Shown here: in pieces, positions 45,834 to 57,309 of the stretch
Numbering within the stretch: position 1 is the first letter of the stretch
Layout: each line of letters starts with the position of its first letter
NCBI RefSeq assembly: GCF_029784155.1
Contig: NC_073692.1
Location: 366,835,160 to 366,899,159, forward strand
DNA: 64,000 bases
Origin: Uranotaenia lowii
Taxonomy: Eukaryota > Arthropoda > Insecta > Diptera > Culicidae
Direction: 5' to 3'
Notes under the pieces: model-generated
The model's database searches: none
Told to the model about the DNA's origin: nothing
Seen by the model: the letters and a program-made list of their open reading frames with translations, nothing else
Made by a program: the position numbers and the translations under genes

Positions 45834-47579
45834 CACTCAGAAAAATACTATTATATATACCATAAGATTCTCTTATGAAGTGGCGCCATAAGAAAAATCT
45901 ATGAAATTCCTAAGATTGTCTTATGAAGCGAATGAATTCTTCAGATGAACACCTGCTTCAATCAATGAGAGGTTGTTGCTTTTCATAAGAGGGTCTTATG
46001 GAAATGAAAATTTTACGTTTGAAGGGAAAATATCAAGATAGTTGATGTTAAAAACGATCAGTTTATTTTCTGGGTAATTTGTTGTTTGTTTACAATAACG
46101 GGTGGTATGAAAAAAAAAACCTAGTAATTGCTTTTGCTAAACTAAATCGAGCAGTCGAGCAGTCGCTTAAAGCAATTGCTTCGGTTGTTATGAATAAAGT
46201 TTTTTTTGACAGCTGTTTTCTCAGTCAGGAGCTTTTACTTTTAGAACAAACTAGTTTGGTATGAATAAAGCTCAAATCTGAAGCAATTGCTCGACAAATC
46301 TCCTAGCAATTGCTTTATTTTCTAAGCATGCTCGGTAGCAGACTTTTCCAATAAAAAAATCTTTAATAACGTCATGAATTTATCAAATTAGCAATATTTC
46401 ACTTCAAAACAATTCAAAAAGGCATTTTCAACATGGATGAAGAAAATTCGAAGTGATAACTCAACTTTTTCCATATTCCTGTCGTTGTATAAAATCATTC
46501 GTCTAAGATAAAATTAAACAAATCAATCAGTAAATATTTCAAATTAAAAAAAAATCCGGCTATAGTGGAAGAATTCCCAATTGGCTCAAAGTAAGAAATA
46601 AATTGTAATAATTTGAAATATTATACAGATCTATCATTTTTATATAATTTTGTTATAATCCTAAGATTTAAAAAAAATCTAAATTAAAATGCGCGCCTAT
46701 TGCTATTTTTTTATACATCGGATTATCCCGATCCGAATACATGTGGAAGAGCTTATGATAAATATTAAAGTAAGGCAATTTTTTGTTTGACAATATTCGA
46801 ATATGTTTTCATTTTTCTTTAAACATCGACATACTAGCACGCATTTACCAAAAAAATTCCGGTCGTTCTTACACCCACCAACCGCTTCGTCGACTTCAAG
46901 GCTACTTTAGCCATACTTTTCAATTTTCTGATCGTCTTCTTTCATTTTACTTTAGAAAACTTCAGATTCTGCTGGTTGGATAGCTCTATTTTTCGAAGCA
47001 AAAGCTATGTTCTAAAACTTTAGTACACATCCGCTAAGCAAATGTTTATTCATATCAAACTAAGAAAATGCTTTGGACATTTGCTTTGATTGATTTCGAG
47101 CTAAGTAAAAGCTTTCGAAGCAATTGCTAAATCTTATTCATACCACTAAACATCATGATCACCATATCACATTGCACATCAAGGCACGGTTCCAACAGTC
47201 ATTCTGCCGCACCCGGTCCATTGAACTTATCCTTTTCGCCGGTCAACATGCTGAAAAGTAAACATAAAAATATGTGTTTACGTTAACAAATAATTTGAAC
47301 GTTCACAAAAAATAAACTTACCATGTAGAATAACAAAATCACTTTCAACTTTGAAAAAAACTGATGGCTCCACAACTGGTTAGTGCTTGGTACAACGACA
47401 AGAAAATGACTGAATGTGTTCATTATTTTTTCACAATGTCGCTTCTTCTATTTTTCATAAGAACTTCGTATGAATATTGAAAGAATTCCATAAGACTCTT
47501 ATGAAAAATTAGTTTGGACGCAAAAAAGTGGTTCATAAGATGTATCTTATGAAATTTATAATAAGATTTCCTCTGAGTG
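45834..47579. mobile_element. TA-flanked TIR element with CACTCAGA ends, carrying a nested element
   Basis: The ends are CACTCAGAAAAAT and, reversed, CACTCAGAGGAAAT, flanked by TA (45832-45833, 47580-47581). Subterminal CATAAGA/TCTTATG words occur many times at both ends (45861-46000, 47450-47570). No transposase is recognised. A separate repeat occupies 46102-47146. Confidence 0.65.
46102..47146. mobile_element. Nested TIR element rich in AGCAATTGCTT
   Basis: The ends read GTGGTATGAA and, reversed, GTGGTATGAATAAG, each followed within 25 bp by AATTGCTT. AGCAATTGCTT-type palindromes recur inside both ends (46130-46320, 47115-47130). The target duplication is not evident, so the ends are approximate. 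Non-coding. Confidence 0.6.
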
Positions 47580-47581
47580 TA

Positions 47582-48783
47582 GTATTTTTACCCCTAAATG
47601 TATGCAGCATCCTCATGCTTTTTCTCTAAAAACATTTTTGCCAGAAAAAATGGAAAATTTAATTCAATCAAAACCAAAACTGACTGAAATTGGTGCTTTA
47701 TGCAATATTTCATCAAAAATATGTTAAAAGTTATCAATTTTCAAAAGGTTTTCATTTGATTTTCCATTAAAAACAAAATTTTATGCAAATTTACCCTTTC
47801 TTTGTAGGGTGAAAATCGCATGTTTTTCTAAATTTAAAAATAACTTTCGAAACCAATAATTTTTCTGATTACGTCTATTTGATGTTCCATTAACTTTAAA
47901 ACTTTTTATGTGAAAGCGGTATGATTATATGTGGACGTTAAATTTCTAGAATCCATTGAAGTTGAAAAGCGTTGCATGATGCCCCAGTTGACAGTACGAA
48001 TCATCCACGCGTTTTTTTTTTTTTTTTCAAACCACGTTAGTACACTGGTCACAAACACGGATGTAGGTAGGTGTACTTTTGTAATAAAGTGCACTCACGT
48101 CTGCATTCAAAATCTGACTAGCAGACTTTTTTTCCAAAAATTCTCTAAAAAAGAATTTGATATTTTTTTAACATTCAAAAATAGTAAAAAAAAGAGTTTT
48201 GAATCAAAACTATTTCGATTTTTGAAATGTGAAACAAATTCCACCGACAAAATAAAAGTGAAACAATCTTTAGTGAATTCGGCTACCTAAATTGGGATTT
48301 TTTCTCTTCTACGGTAAAAGGACTATAATTGATACAAAAAAAGAGTTGAAATATTTCGGTTATTTGTAGTACAACTTTAACAATTTTTTTTTAAATATAG
48401 CTACGAGACAGGTTGAAGTGTGTAAAAACTACAACCGAAAGTTACGCTCCTTAGCCCCTGTGGTTATGCAATTTTGAAACAAATTTCGGACATTTTTTTG
48501 TCGGCAAAAAAGTTTTTCGTTGGAAAAAAATCCCTTATAATCATTAAACTAAGCTTCTGTGAATTTTCAGAAAAAAAATAGAATTTTATGAAGGATTAAT
48601 CACCGTAATTTATATTTGTGGATGTAATTTATCGGCCTAGCGGTGAAAAGTCATGTCCTTTTTAGTAGGGACATCTGAAGATTATGAAGTATTTATATAG
48701 GTGGATAGAAGGTTAGATGAAAATGAAAGATGTTGAAAATGAGCGGGTAGAATTTATTTAGAAGCTTATCATCACATATCAAA
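47582..48783. other. Intronic AT-rich DNA
   Basis: Nothing supported as a gene; poly-T and A-rich runs. Confidence 0.5.
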
Positions 48784-48807
48784 TTTTTGTTCCTCACGGG
48801 CCTACTA

Positions 48808-50019
48808 CTATGAAGCGGTAGATACAGATAGAGTTGCATCTACCACCACACATTGTGGGGCGGACCACGCTTGGCCTACTAAGACTCTGTTGTAGGTCTT
48901 CGAAAGGTCTAAAGCGGCCATATTGATGTGCAGATTATTTTTAGATGCTTTGTTTAAAATACTAGCTAGGTTTCTGAAACATACACCAGTTCCTTTCCCT
49001 TTTCTAAAAGCATATTGTCGTTGGTCAAGTAAATTATTGCTTTCCAGGTGCGTTACGAGCCTCCTATTCACCATTCGTTCAAGAATTTTAGACATACAAC
49101 TTGTTAGGCTGATAGGACGAAAGCTTGATGGCGTTTTTGTGTTGTTAGATACTTTTGGTATAGGGACGATAATACCTCTGCGCCATTCTTCAGGGAAGCA
49201 TCCGGTTTCCCGAAGCATGTTGTATCCGTCAAGAAGAGCCTGTTTAATTGGTAGTGGTAGACGCTTTATCATGGGATATGCCACTTCATCTGGGCCACAA
49301 GACTTGCTTTTAACATTGTCTAAGGCATACAATAGTTGAGTCATATAGAAGGGATCATTGTATGGTTGCCTAGGTGATGTCAAGGTTTGATTGAATGTTA
49401 TTTCACGCTCTTCCATCAAACCTGTCTTACTTATAAACGCAGAAGGGTACAATTCAGTGGAAGAAATTTCGCAAAAATAACGGCCATTCATTGCTTATTT
49501 TTGTAGGGTTATCAGTTATTTTTTCGTCGACAGTTAGGGTGAAGCCGTTTAATCTTCTATGTCCTCGTAACGAGTTAACTCGACGCCACACTTCTTGCGA
49601 TGATGATCGTGGTGATATTCCATCTAGAAATTCTAACCATGAATCCCGTTTTGCTTCTTTTATAATGCGGCGACATGACTGTCTTGCAGTACGCCAGTTT
49701 TCCAGATAAGCATCTCGATTGGGATCATCAGGGGGAACACGTTTCCAGGCTCTCAAAGCTTTCCTACGTTCTTTGATGGCTAGTTTTACATCTACGTTCC
49801 ACCTGGAACTGAACGCGGACCTGGTTTGGCCGAAGTTCTTGGTATGGATTTATGTGCTGCTTCAAGGATGAAGTTGCCAATCTGGCTAGGTGAATATTGG
49901 GTGTCTCAATCTACAAGTGTCAATAGTTTGGCTTCATAATCAACCCAGTTGGCTCAGTCTAATTGCCATCGCGGTCGTTTACCTGTTTGAGGAAAGCTTT
50001 TATTACCAATAATTTCAAT
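48808..50019 (-). pseudogene. I-clade ORF2, linker and N-terminal RT
   Basis: After the LTR element the frame resumes with IEIIGNKSFPQTGKRPRWQL, meets stop codons near 49955 and 49918, and continues as MRAWKRVPPDDPNRDAYLEN and WRRVNSLRGHRRLNGF. RT motifs are KSKSCGPDEVAYPMIKRLP, FRPISLTSCMSKILERM and QYAFRKGKGTGVC. It breaks off after LDLSKTYNRV. Several frameshifts or stops make it non-functional. Confidence 0.85.
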
Positions 50020-50023
50020 TGGG

Positions 50024-50408
50024 TGTGGCTCAGCATAATTTATGCTTCAGCCACCTGGGTTCGAATAAATTGTTTCCCTCTGTTTGTCTCCTACGCTTGG
50101 GTTAGAATCATTGGTGATTTCCATCACGTTTGTTTGGTTTTATGCATAGGCAGTGCATCTATGCGAAGAAGGAACGAAACCAAGAACAACGATGGAAATT
50201 ACCAACGCGTCGGGTACCTATTCTTAGCTTACTTAATGATCCCGCGCCGATCTTCCGGTGCATAGGGCCGTGGTTAGAGACCTCCACTGTTAACGATCCG
50301 GAGCTAGCGTCTTCATTTGGTATAAATAAAGTGGAACGAGGTTCCAAAAAAAGTAGTATTAGTTGAGACATATCAGTGGACACGTCATTCCATCCGAAAT
50401 ATTCTACA
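50024..50408 (+). repeat. 5' LTR
   Basis: TG...CA termini. A TATAAATA box lies at 50321-50328, overlapping an AATAAA. The short ORFs here recur in the 3' LTR and are not genes. It differs from the 3' LTR at scattered bases and in a cluster at about 50370-50392. Confidence 0.92.
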
Positions 50409-50410
50409 AT

Positions 50411-50466
50411 TGGTGGCAGCGGTGATGCGGTGAGAATTTGCCACTTGTGGTAAATTTCCTCACCGC
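50411..50466 (+). promoter_or_regulatory. Primer-binding-site-like sequence and leader hairpin
   Basis: TGGTGGCAGCGGTG starts 2 bp after the LTR, as expected for priming by a tRNA CCA end; the tRNA was not identified. GCGGTGAG (50427-50434) pairs with CTCACCGC (50459-50466), and the inner bases also pair largely (AATTTGCCAC facing GTGGTAAATT). The position suits a dimerisation or packaging hairpin, by inference. Confidence 0.6.
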
Positions 50467-52084
50467 AGACCCAGTTAAATAGTTGTGGCTACCCTGAAAG
50501 TTATAAGTGCTCCTAAATGCGCATGTTGTGTAATATGCGCATACAGCCGATTGACGATATGGCTGGAGATTCAACGCATCTAATCAGTGCAGTTACCACC
50601 GAGTGCGGAGTGTGTGCGAAAGCGATGTTCGTGCCGATTGTAATATGCCTTCAGTGCATGCCGCGGATATCTTGGCATAATTTTTTTTTATTGTTGTGGC
50701 CAACGTGTAATTATTGGCTTGGACATTTGATTGTATTTCAATCGTCTAAAATAAGTGAATTTTGGACTGAAGCCGCGTGAATCGGATAAGGCAGCGTGAA
50801 TACTAATTCGTGAAAAGGAATTTATTGATACATCACATCAAGGACAATGTGCCGAAGTAAACATTCTAATGCGGATTGGAGACCTTCGTGTAGTTTAAAA
50901 CGAAAGATCAGTTGCTAATAATGTGCTTTATCTATGATTTTGAGCATAAACGCCAGATCGGACAGGGTAGGTGGACGGGTCCCATCAGTGATGGTGTGTG
51001 TTTACGAAAAGTTTCTCAAGTGCTTCATGTGTAACGTGGAAAGGCCATCGGCGCAGAGAAAAAAAAATCGAAGTGCGAAACCAACCAGCAGACGAAACTT
51101 GCGGAGATTGCGGCAGTGGCAATACAAACAGAAAATTGAAAAAATTTCTCTGAATTAATAACAGCCGAAAATCGACGACATCGAAGCAACGACGACAACG
51201 ACGACGACCAACGAAGAGGCAACAACATGAGAAGTCGGTGCTGCTGGAAGAGGGAAAAAGGATCGGTGTCCGCTACATCGGAGAAGTAGCAGTATGTTAG
51301 CAGACGACAGACAACAGCTCTCGGATGTGTGCAGCAGCAGAAAAAAAATGTATGAACTCTAATAAGAAGCATGGGGGAAGCAAAGGGGGTGAGTAATAAA
51401 AAAAAAATCGTAAGCATATGAAGTTAAAAATGATAAAAAGAATAACAAATTTCGGCGCTCGATGGTTTGACCAGAAGTTGCTAGAAGAGAGATTCGTTTA
51501 ATAGCGTACGAATGCGGCGGAATCGAATACCAGGAGAGCAGGAGGAAAGAAAATCAGAAATTATTTAAAAAAAAAACACAGAAAATTGAATTGACTTTAG
51601 GGCTAATTCGCTACTATTGCTACATTTACCATTTAAACACAAACAAAATACACCATTGAAAATTATAACGAAAAAACGAGCAAACATAAAGGATATTGAA
51701 AACCGAGCATTGCAATGCTGCGAATAAATGCAGATCGAACGTTTAAACAAAAACTGCTTGAATGAAGATAATGATGACATAGGCTGGTATGATTGAAAAT
51801 CAAGCGGAGTTACATTTATTTGATAGATGATAGATTGTTGGATTTTGGTTCTTAAAGGTTTTTATGCGAAGTTTTAAAATGAACACTGGGGAAATCAAGT
51901 ACTTTTATTCGAACGCGATTTCCAGGGCCAATTTTTGTTTTTGAAAAAAAGGCCATAAAATATTTTTCTTTGGAACTCGAAAAAAAATAAAACAAAAGCG
52001 GAATGATTAACCCAAAATCAAATAAAGTTGAGTGAATCCGATGCTTATAAGTCATCAAAAAGGGTCCTCACTTCAAATAGGCTA

Positions 52085-52205
52085 AAATGCCGAATAAATT
52101 CCAGCTAGAATGCTGATGACGGCATTGACCGTTTTATAATGGAAAAATATTCATTTTTAATTCCAGCAAAATAAATGCTGAAGACGGCACTGACCGTATT
52201 TAAAA
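52085..52205 (+). repeat. Short duplicated motif in the LTR element interior
   Basis: TGCTGATGACGGCATTGACC (about 52112-52131) and TGCTGAAGACGGCACTGACC (about 52176-52195) are near-copies about 65 bp apart, each followed by an AT-rich TTTTATAAT / TATTTAAAAT. Confidence 0.7.
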
Positions 52206-52842
52206 TACCTGCCATAAAAAGGTGGATGAAAAGAAGAGATTAAAGTTCAAAACGGAATTTCCGAGGATAATTCACGTTTTGATCTTAAAAAAAAATCTCC
52301 ATAAAAATTTAAAAAACAAAAGGGTCTTGACACCGCACAATTTTATTTATTTTCAAAATTCCATAAGATAATATTTAATTTTTTTTACTGTCATATATCG
52401 GGTAAATTAATTTCCTTATGATCAAGATCATAAGAATTTTTGTATTTTCAACTTGAATATCATATTTCGACCAATGAGAGGCGCCAACTCATTGGAAGAA
52501 TATGGTTTCAAAATTGCAATACAAAAGGAAATTAAATTTAATGCCTTGACGTGATTTAGTACTGCAGTTCTAGTCACAGATATATTGACGGAGCAGTAAG
52601 GAGTGAATTTTTATTTTTTTTTAAAGTTTTCAAATTTGTCATACTTTTGAAAACTTATTTTTGGAGGGTTGAGGAGGATGACCCTCATGTTGCTCAACAT
52701 TAAAAACGTTTTTGAGATGAAAAAAACAAAAACATCAATTATTAAATGAGAAAACATCAATTATTGGCCAAGAAAAGAGCCAGATTTAAGAATAATTAAA
52801 TGTCATAAAATAAAAAATTGTTGTCCGCAAGTGTTTAGGACC

Positions 52843-53040
52843 GTTAAGGGTGACACCTTCTGGCCCTTAACCGTAGGAATTATAAAAAAAAAAAGCTAAG
52901 TTAGGACTGTTCTGGCCCTTAACAAAAAAAAAATTTGTTAGTATCGTCAAGGGTGACACCTTCTGGCCCTTGATCGTAGGAATTGTAACTGGAGTTTAGC
53001 TCAGGATGATCAAGGGTGACGCCTTCTGGCCCTTGATCAT
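52843..53040 (+). repeat. Three covarying stem-loops before the polypurine tract
   Basis: Each copy has a 13-nt loop, TGACACCTTCTGG (TGACGCC in copy 3), closed by AAGGG/CCCTT. Stems: GTTAAGGG/CCCTTAAC (52843-52850 with 52864-52871); TCAAGGG/CCCTTGA (52947-52953 with 52967-52973); ATGATCAAGGG/CCCTTGATCAT (53006-53016 with 53030-53040). A T-A pair in copy 1 is a C-G pair in copies 2 and 3, so pairing is kept. A 3'-half-only copy lies near 52900-52916. This suggests a selected RNA or DNA structure. Confidence 0.8.
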
Positions 53041-53055
53041 AAAAAAGGGGGTGAG
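53041..53055 (+). promoter_or_regulatory. Polypurine tract
   Basis: AAAAAAGGGGGTGAG lies 3 bp upstream of the 3' LTR, the expected plus-strand DNA primer site of an LTR retrotransposon. Confidence 0.75.
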
Positions 53056-53058
53056 TAA

Positions 53059-53443
53059 TGTGGCTCAGCATAATTTATACTTCAGCCACCTGGGTTCGAA
53101 TAAATTATTTCCCTCTGTTTGTCTCCTACGCTTGGGTTAGAATCATTGGTGATTTCCATCACGTTTGTTTGGTTTTATGCATAGGCAGTGCATCTATGCG
53201 AAGAAGGAACGAAACCAAGAACAACGATGGAAATTACCAACGCGTCGGGTACCTATTCTTAGCTTACTTAATGATCCCGCGCCGATCTTCCGGTGCATAG
53301 GGCCGTGGTTAGAGACCTCCACTGTTAACGATCCGGAGCTAGCGTCTTCATTTGGTATAAATAAAGTGGAACGAGGTTCCAAAAAAAGTAGTCTTAGTTC
53401 AGACATAGAAGTTGTTTGATCTTTCCATCCGAAATATTCTACA
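53059..53443 (+). repeat. 3' LTR
   Basis: Same length and ends as the 5' LTR. Most of the sequence is identical, with single changes near 53079 and 53108. About 20 bp (53405-53425) differs almost completely from the 5' LTR. Confidence 0.92.
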
Positions 53444-53447
53444 TGGG

Positions 53448-55705
53448 TGATGGTCACTGCCTCGAGGATCATCATGTAAAAACCAGTTAATTTTTCTTAT
53501 AAAATCGCTTGAACATATCGATAAGTCGATTGCTGTCGATGTGCTGCCTCTTGAAAAGGTTGTACCACCGTCATTCATTACAAACAAATCGTGTTGCTCA
53601 CATACACGGACTATAGCCTTACTTCTGGGATCATCTCGGTCACAGCCCCAATTCCTGTGATGGGCGTTAAAATCTCCCAGAATTAAGAAAGGTGCTTCGA
53701 GTTGGTTAACCAGGTCAGAGAAGTCACTTTCAAAGCTCGGATGTGGTTCGTTAGTAACGTAGATGTTAACAACTGTGCAGGGCAATCTACCTTCGATTTT
53801 GTTGCCAGTGCTAGGAAAGGAGTGTCCAAATGAATCTGATGATGGAGCTCGGTTGTAAGGACTCCTAGAGCGATGGACTGATAAATGTTGTTTTTTGCTG
53901 AGGTTTTCCAAGTGTATTGGTTCCGTAATGTGTTAACTAAGCTTCCTTCTGCATTTGACCGGAGATGGGTTTCCTGAATAGCAAGTACAGTTGGGGGATT
54001 GAAATTGGTGAGCAAAACCAAGTCACTTACATTATTGAAGAATCCATTCATGTTCCATTGAAGAGCGATGCGATGTTTCAACGATGCGTTGTGGTCTGGT
54101 GTGGACATGTTAGATCTGGTTTCGAGCCCCCAGTTGTCATCGAGCCTTGCACCGACAGACAAGGTGGATGATGTTGAGTGACCGACATCTGGAACAGGTG
54201 TAGGATGGACCCGCTGGCTACAGTGGGTGTCCTGAACCTCCACAGGATATGACACGATTTCATCAATAGAATCGTTTCGAAATATTTCTACAGCGGCTTC
54301 TTCCGATAAGCGATGTTGTTGTATATCTGTGGCTGGGGAATAATCAAGACCAGTCAGTCTGTCGGAGACAATAAATTGAAAAATACTTGCCTGAGAGAAT
54401 TGGTTTCTCGTTCTTGGTCTGGATTCATCACACAAAGATTGGATACCCTCTTCGGTGGTAGTCATCGATATTTGTCGAGTTGGAGGACTTATCAGTCGTT
54501 TTTGACTTCTGCTACGCATGAGCATTTCAGATTTACTTTTTGGGTAGCCGTCTATTCTCGAAGGTCTTTGCGAGAGATTATTCGGTTGTTTACTGTTATT
54601 CGAATTGCAAGAAGGGTCTGGTTTGCTACTTCGTCCCATTTGTTGGTTTGAGTTTGAATTCTGTGTGTTAAAAGAGTCAGTTAGTCTGGAATCTACTGGA
54701 GACGATTTTTGAGTTGTTGTTTGATCGGCTAAAGATTCCTTCAAAGATTTAAGTTCAGTTCGTACTGCCAGTAGTTCATCACGTAGCATTTGAATAATTT
54801 TGTCCTTTTCGTCAGTGTTTTGCGATAGACGTTGTTGAACTAAGCTTGAAAAGGAGGTACCTTGGTTGGCTTCACGGATTAGGGCTCTAGCTTCCCCAAA
54901 CGATATGCCTCGATCTACTTTGATTTTGATAATTTTCTCTTCCTCTTTGTATTTGGGACATGTTCTAGCAATGGGAGCGTGATCTCCATTGCAGTTCTTG
55001 CAGAATGGTGACCTTTCGCACGGTGTTTTCTCGATTTCATGGTTTCCGGAACATGTTAGACAGACGGGTGTTTTGGCGGGACATTTGTCTTTGCCGTGGC
55101 CATAATCAGCGCATTTGAAACACAATAAGGGAGACGGGTAAAAAGCGCGAACTTTAACACGGAGCAATCCTACATATATAAAATCTGGTCGCACTGTTCG
55201 TTGAAAGGTTAATATTAGGAGAGGGGTGTTGACCCTTGACGACCCTTCTCCTTTCTTGGTGATTCTTTTAACCTTTGTAACACCTTGAGGTTGAAGCTGT
55301 TCGAGAATGAATTGTTCTTTTTCATCAATCGTATCAATATCGAAAATTACTCCTTGAACATAACTTAATGTGGGGTGAAGAATGATTTCTACTGAAGTGC
55401 CATCTACCAGAGATTTTATGCTTAGAAGTTGTTCCATAATTCGTTTCGAGTCTGTCCTTAGGATATTTAGCGCCCCTAGCTTCCTTCGTGGCTTGAACTC
55501 TCTTGGCTTTCTCATAACCAATCGTCAGTTGAACCGTTTGGGCTATTAAAAAGGGTTTTGACGGAAGTCTGGGTTCTTTCGTGTCGTCATCATTCTCTTT
55601 CACAACTTGCATAAGTAATGTTCGCATTTCACCCAAGTCGTCGGGCCCAAGCATCCACCTAGGTACTCTGGATCCCCCATCGGGGGGATCTGAGATGTCA
55701 GCCAT
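53448..55705 (-). pseudogene. I-clade ORF1 and ORF2 endonuclease
   Basis: ORF1 starts with the ATG at 55705 (MADISDPPDGGSRVPRWMLG) and changes frame near 55510. The main frame to 53683 holds three zinc-knuckle-like motifs (CFKCADYGHGKDKC, CLTCSGNHEIEKTPC, CKNCNGDHAPIARTC). It runs without a stop into the ORF2 endonuclease start (ALQWNMNGFFNN, LAIQETHLRS). A second frame change near 53810 leads to ILGDFNAHHRNWGCDRDD and SDHHP, where the LTR element interrupts. The in-frame ORF1-ORF2 join is odd: I elements usually separate them. Confidence 0.86.
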
Positions 55706-55735
55706 CAGCTGATCCGACTCCTCTCTCTCTACACT

Positions 55736-56122
55736 TTAAGTGGTGTTGTATGCAAGTTTCCAATCAAGAAGTATAACAACTGGTATAAAAGCTGACTGAT
55801 AGCCCTCGTGGGGCTGCCTCGAAAATCAACGATTAGAAATCTAGATAACTATCCGGGAAGATCACAAAACGATACTTCTCCACCGAATACAGAAGAACTG
55901 GAATTCCGGGCAACAAACTATCCACTTCACACGCTTTTAATTATCCGTTTCCCCGAGAAAAACTCTTTTAAAAGCAACGCAGTCTTAGGTTAGACCAAAC
56001 GTTAACAAACCGTGTTGCCAACGTCTCATTTCAAATTTAATGTTGATATGAAATATTCTTCAAGAAACACAAAATTTACATTTTTCTGAAGTGAAATGAA
56101 CATAAAAGGTCGTTTGGATTTA
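55736..56122. other. Intronic DNA, nothing recognised
   Basis: No supported feature; the short ORF at 55808-55993 lacks family features. Confidence 0.5.
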
Positions 56123-56249
56123 TTTTTGATAGGCAATTTTTGACAAAACTTTATAACAAAAACCTAATATTTTAAAATAAAAGTTTTTGATAGGCAATTT
56201 TTGACAAAACTTTATAACAAAAACCTAATATTTTAAAATAAAAGTTTTT
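56123..56249 (+). repeat. Exact 61-bp tandem duplication
   Basis: TTTTTGATAGGCAATTTTTG starts at 56123 and again at 56184. The whole 61-bp unit is repeated without change, so the duplication is recent. Confidence 0.92.
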
Positions 56250-57309
56250 AATCAATTATTAACTTTCCTCAAGACTTCAAGTTATTTTTTTGAGCTCTGC
56301 AAAAAAATTCTTGATGCTTTCTATTTGTTTAATACAATTACCTACACAATGAATATAATATTATCAAAACCGGTTAACATTTACAGCCAGGAGAACGAAA
56401 TCAAACTACAACTCAAATTTCCCTGAAAAAGTTATTTTGCGAACGGCTTTGGAAGGTTAACGAATTTAGGAAAAAATTGAACCAAATTGAATTTAAGATA
56501 TTCTTTAAAGCATAAATCTTAGCGTTGGGCAGGGTTCATTTTTTTTTTAACTTTCCGCAGTAATGTTAAAAATACTTGTACCTAATCATACTTTTTGAAA
56601 TTTTTAAAAACTGTTTAATTTTACTTTTTTAAATCATGCATCATCTTCATCGGAATATTATTCTCAAAATGAATGAAATATAATAAACAAAAACAAAATC
56701 AGATTTTTTTTTTCTTAAATGTAGGTTTAATAGTTAATCAGTGATTTCACTTAAAACTGACACATTTTTAAACTCCATATAAACAAAACTAAATATGATC
56801 GTCCAAAAAAATTGTTTTTTTCATCTTAATATTTTATTTTAATTTTCAAATGAATTTATCGAATTTTTTAGTACAATTTTTTTTCAATTTTTGAATAAAT
56901 TTACCGAATTTTGAAGTCAAACGATTTAAATTTATAGGAATATTTTTGATAAGTTTGTCTATGTTTTTCAATTCTGATTTTTTTGTGTTCCAAAAACATA
57001 AACCTTTAATGCTTAAATTATTAGAAATTCACATTCCTGCTGAATTTTTCAATCAATTTTTCGATTGAAAATGAAAAAAAAAAGGAAATTAACTCAAATA
57101 ATAAATAAAAATTATTATCATATTCTTAACAACTAATCATAGTTAATTTTTTACTTGCTCTGAAATTTATTTAAAAATTCAATTTATTTTTCTAAATCTG
57201 TGTTTTGAGAATCTTTATTTCAAATTTTGAAACAAAACTGCTTAAAAATTATATTGAAAATTTTATTAATGACTTACTGAAAATATCATTTATATGAAAC
57301 TTTCTTGGG
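56250..57309. other. Intronic AT-rich DNA
   Basis: No gene or clear repeat boundary seen. Confidence 0.5.

Larger units (their letters stand above)
50024..53443. mobile_element. Non-autonomous LTR retrotransposon (3.4 kb, no gag/pol)
   Basis: Two 385-bp LTRs (50024-50408, 53059-53443) start TGTGGCTCAG and end ATATTCTACA. TGGG flanks both sides (50020-50023, 53444-53447), a 4-bp target duplication typical of Ty3/gypsy-type integration. Downstream of the 5' LTR a tRNA-primer-like TGGTGGCAGCGG begins at 50411. A purine tract AAAAAAGGGGGTGAG precedes the 3' LTR. The 2.65-kb interior has no gag, protease, RT or integrase frame. Removing the element restores the I-clade endonuclease reading at SDHHP, which confirms the boundaries. 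The orientation inferred from the primer site and purine tract is plus. Confidence 0.93.
48784..55735 (-). mobile_element. I-clade non-LTR retrotransposon, degraded, split by an LTR element
   Basis: Reading right to left: a short 5'UTR, ORF1 with zinc knuckles (frameshifted at about 55510), the ORF2 endonuclease, interruption by the LTR element 50024-53443, then the post-endonuclease linker and RT. RT motifs stop near AALDLSKTYNRV at about 48895, after which the sequence no longer matches RT, so the catalytic FADD core and 3' end are missing or deleted. The ends are approximate. The element lies in the P450 gene A intron, antisense to it. Confidence 0.85.

Noticed and set aside
48001..48034. 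Poly-T run as a retrotransposon tail
   Set aside because: No element body or target duplication could be found beside it.
50130..50383. Short ORFs near 50130-50383 and their twins at 53165-53475 as duplicated genes
   Set aside because: They are the two LTR copies; the 53194-53475 minus reading partly continues into the I-clade ORF.
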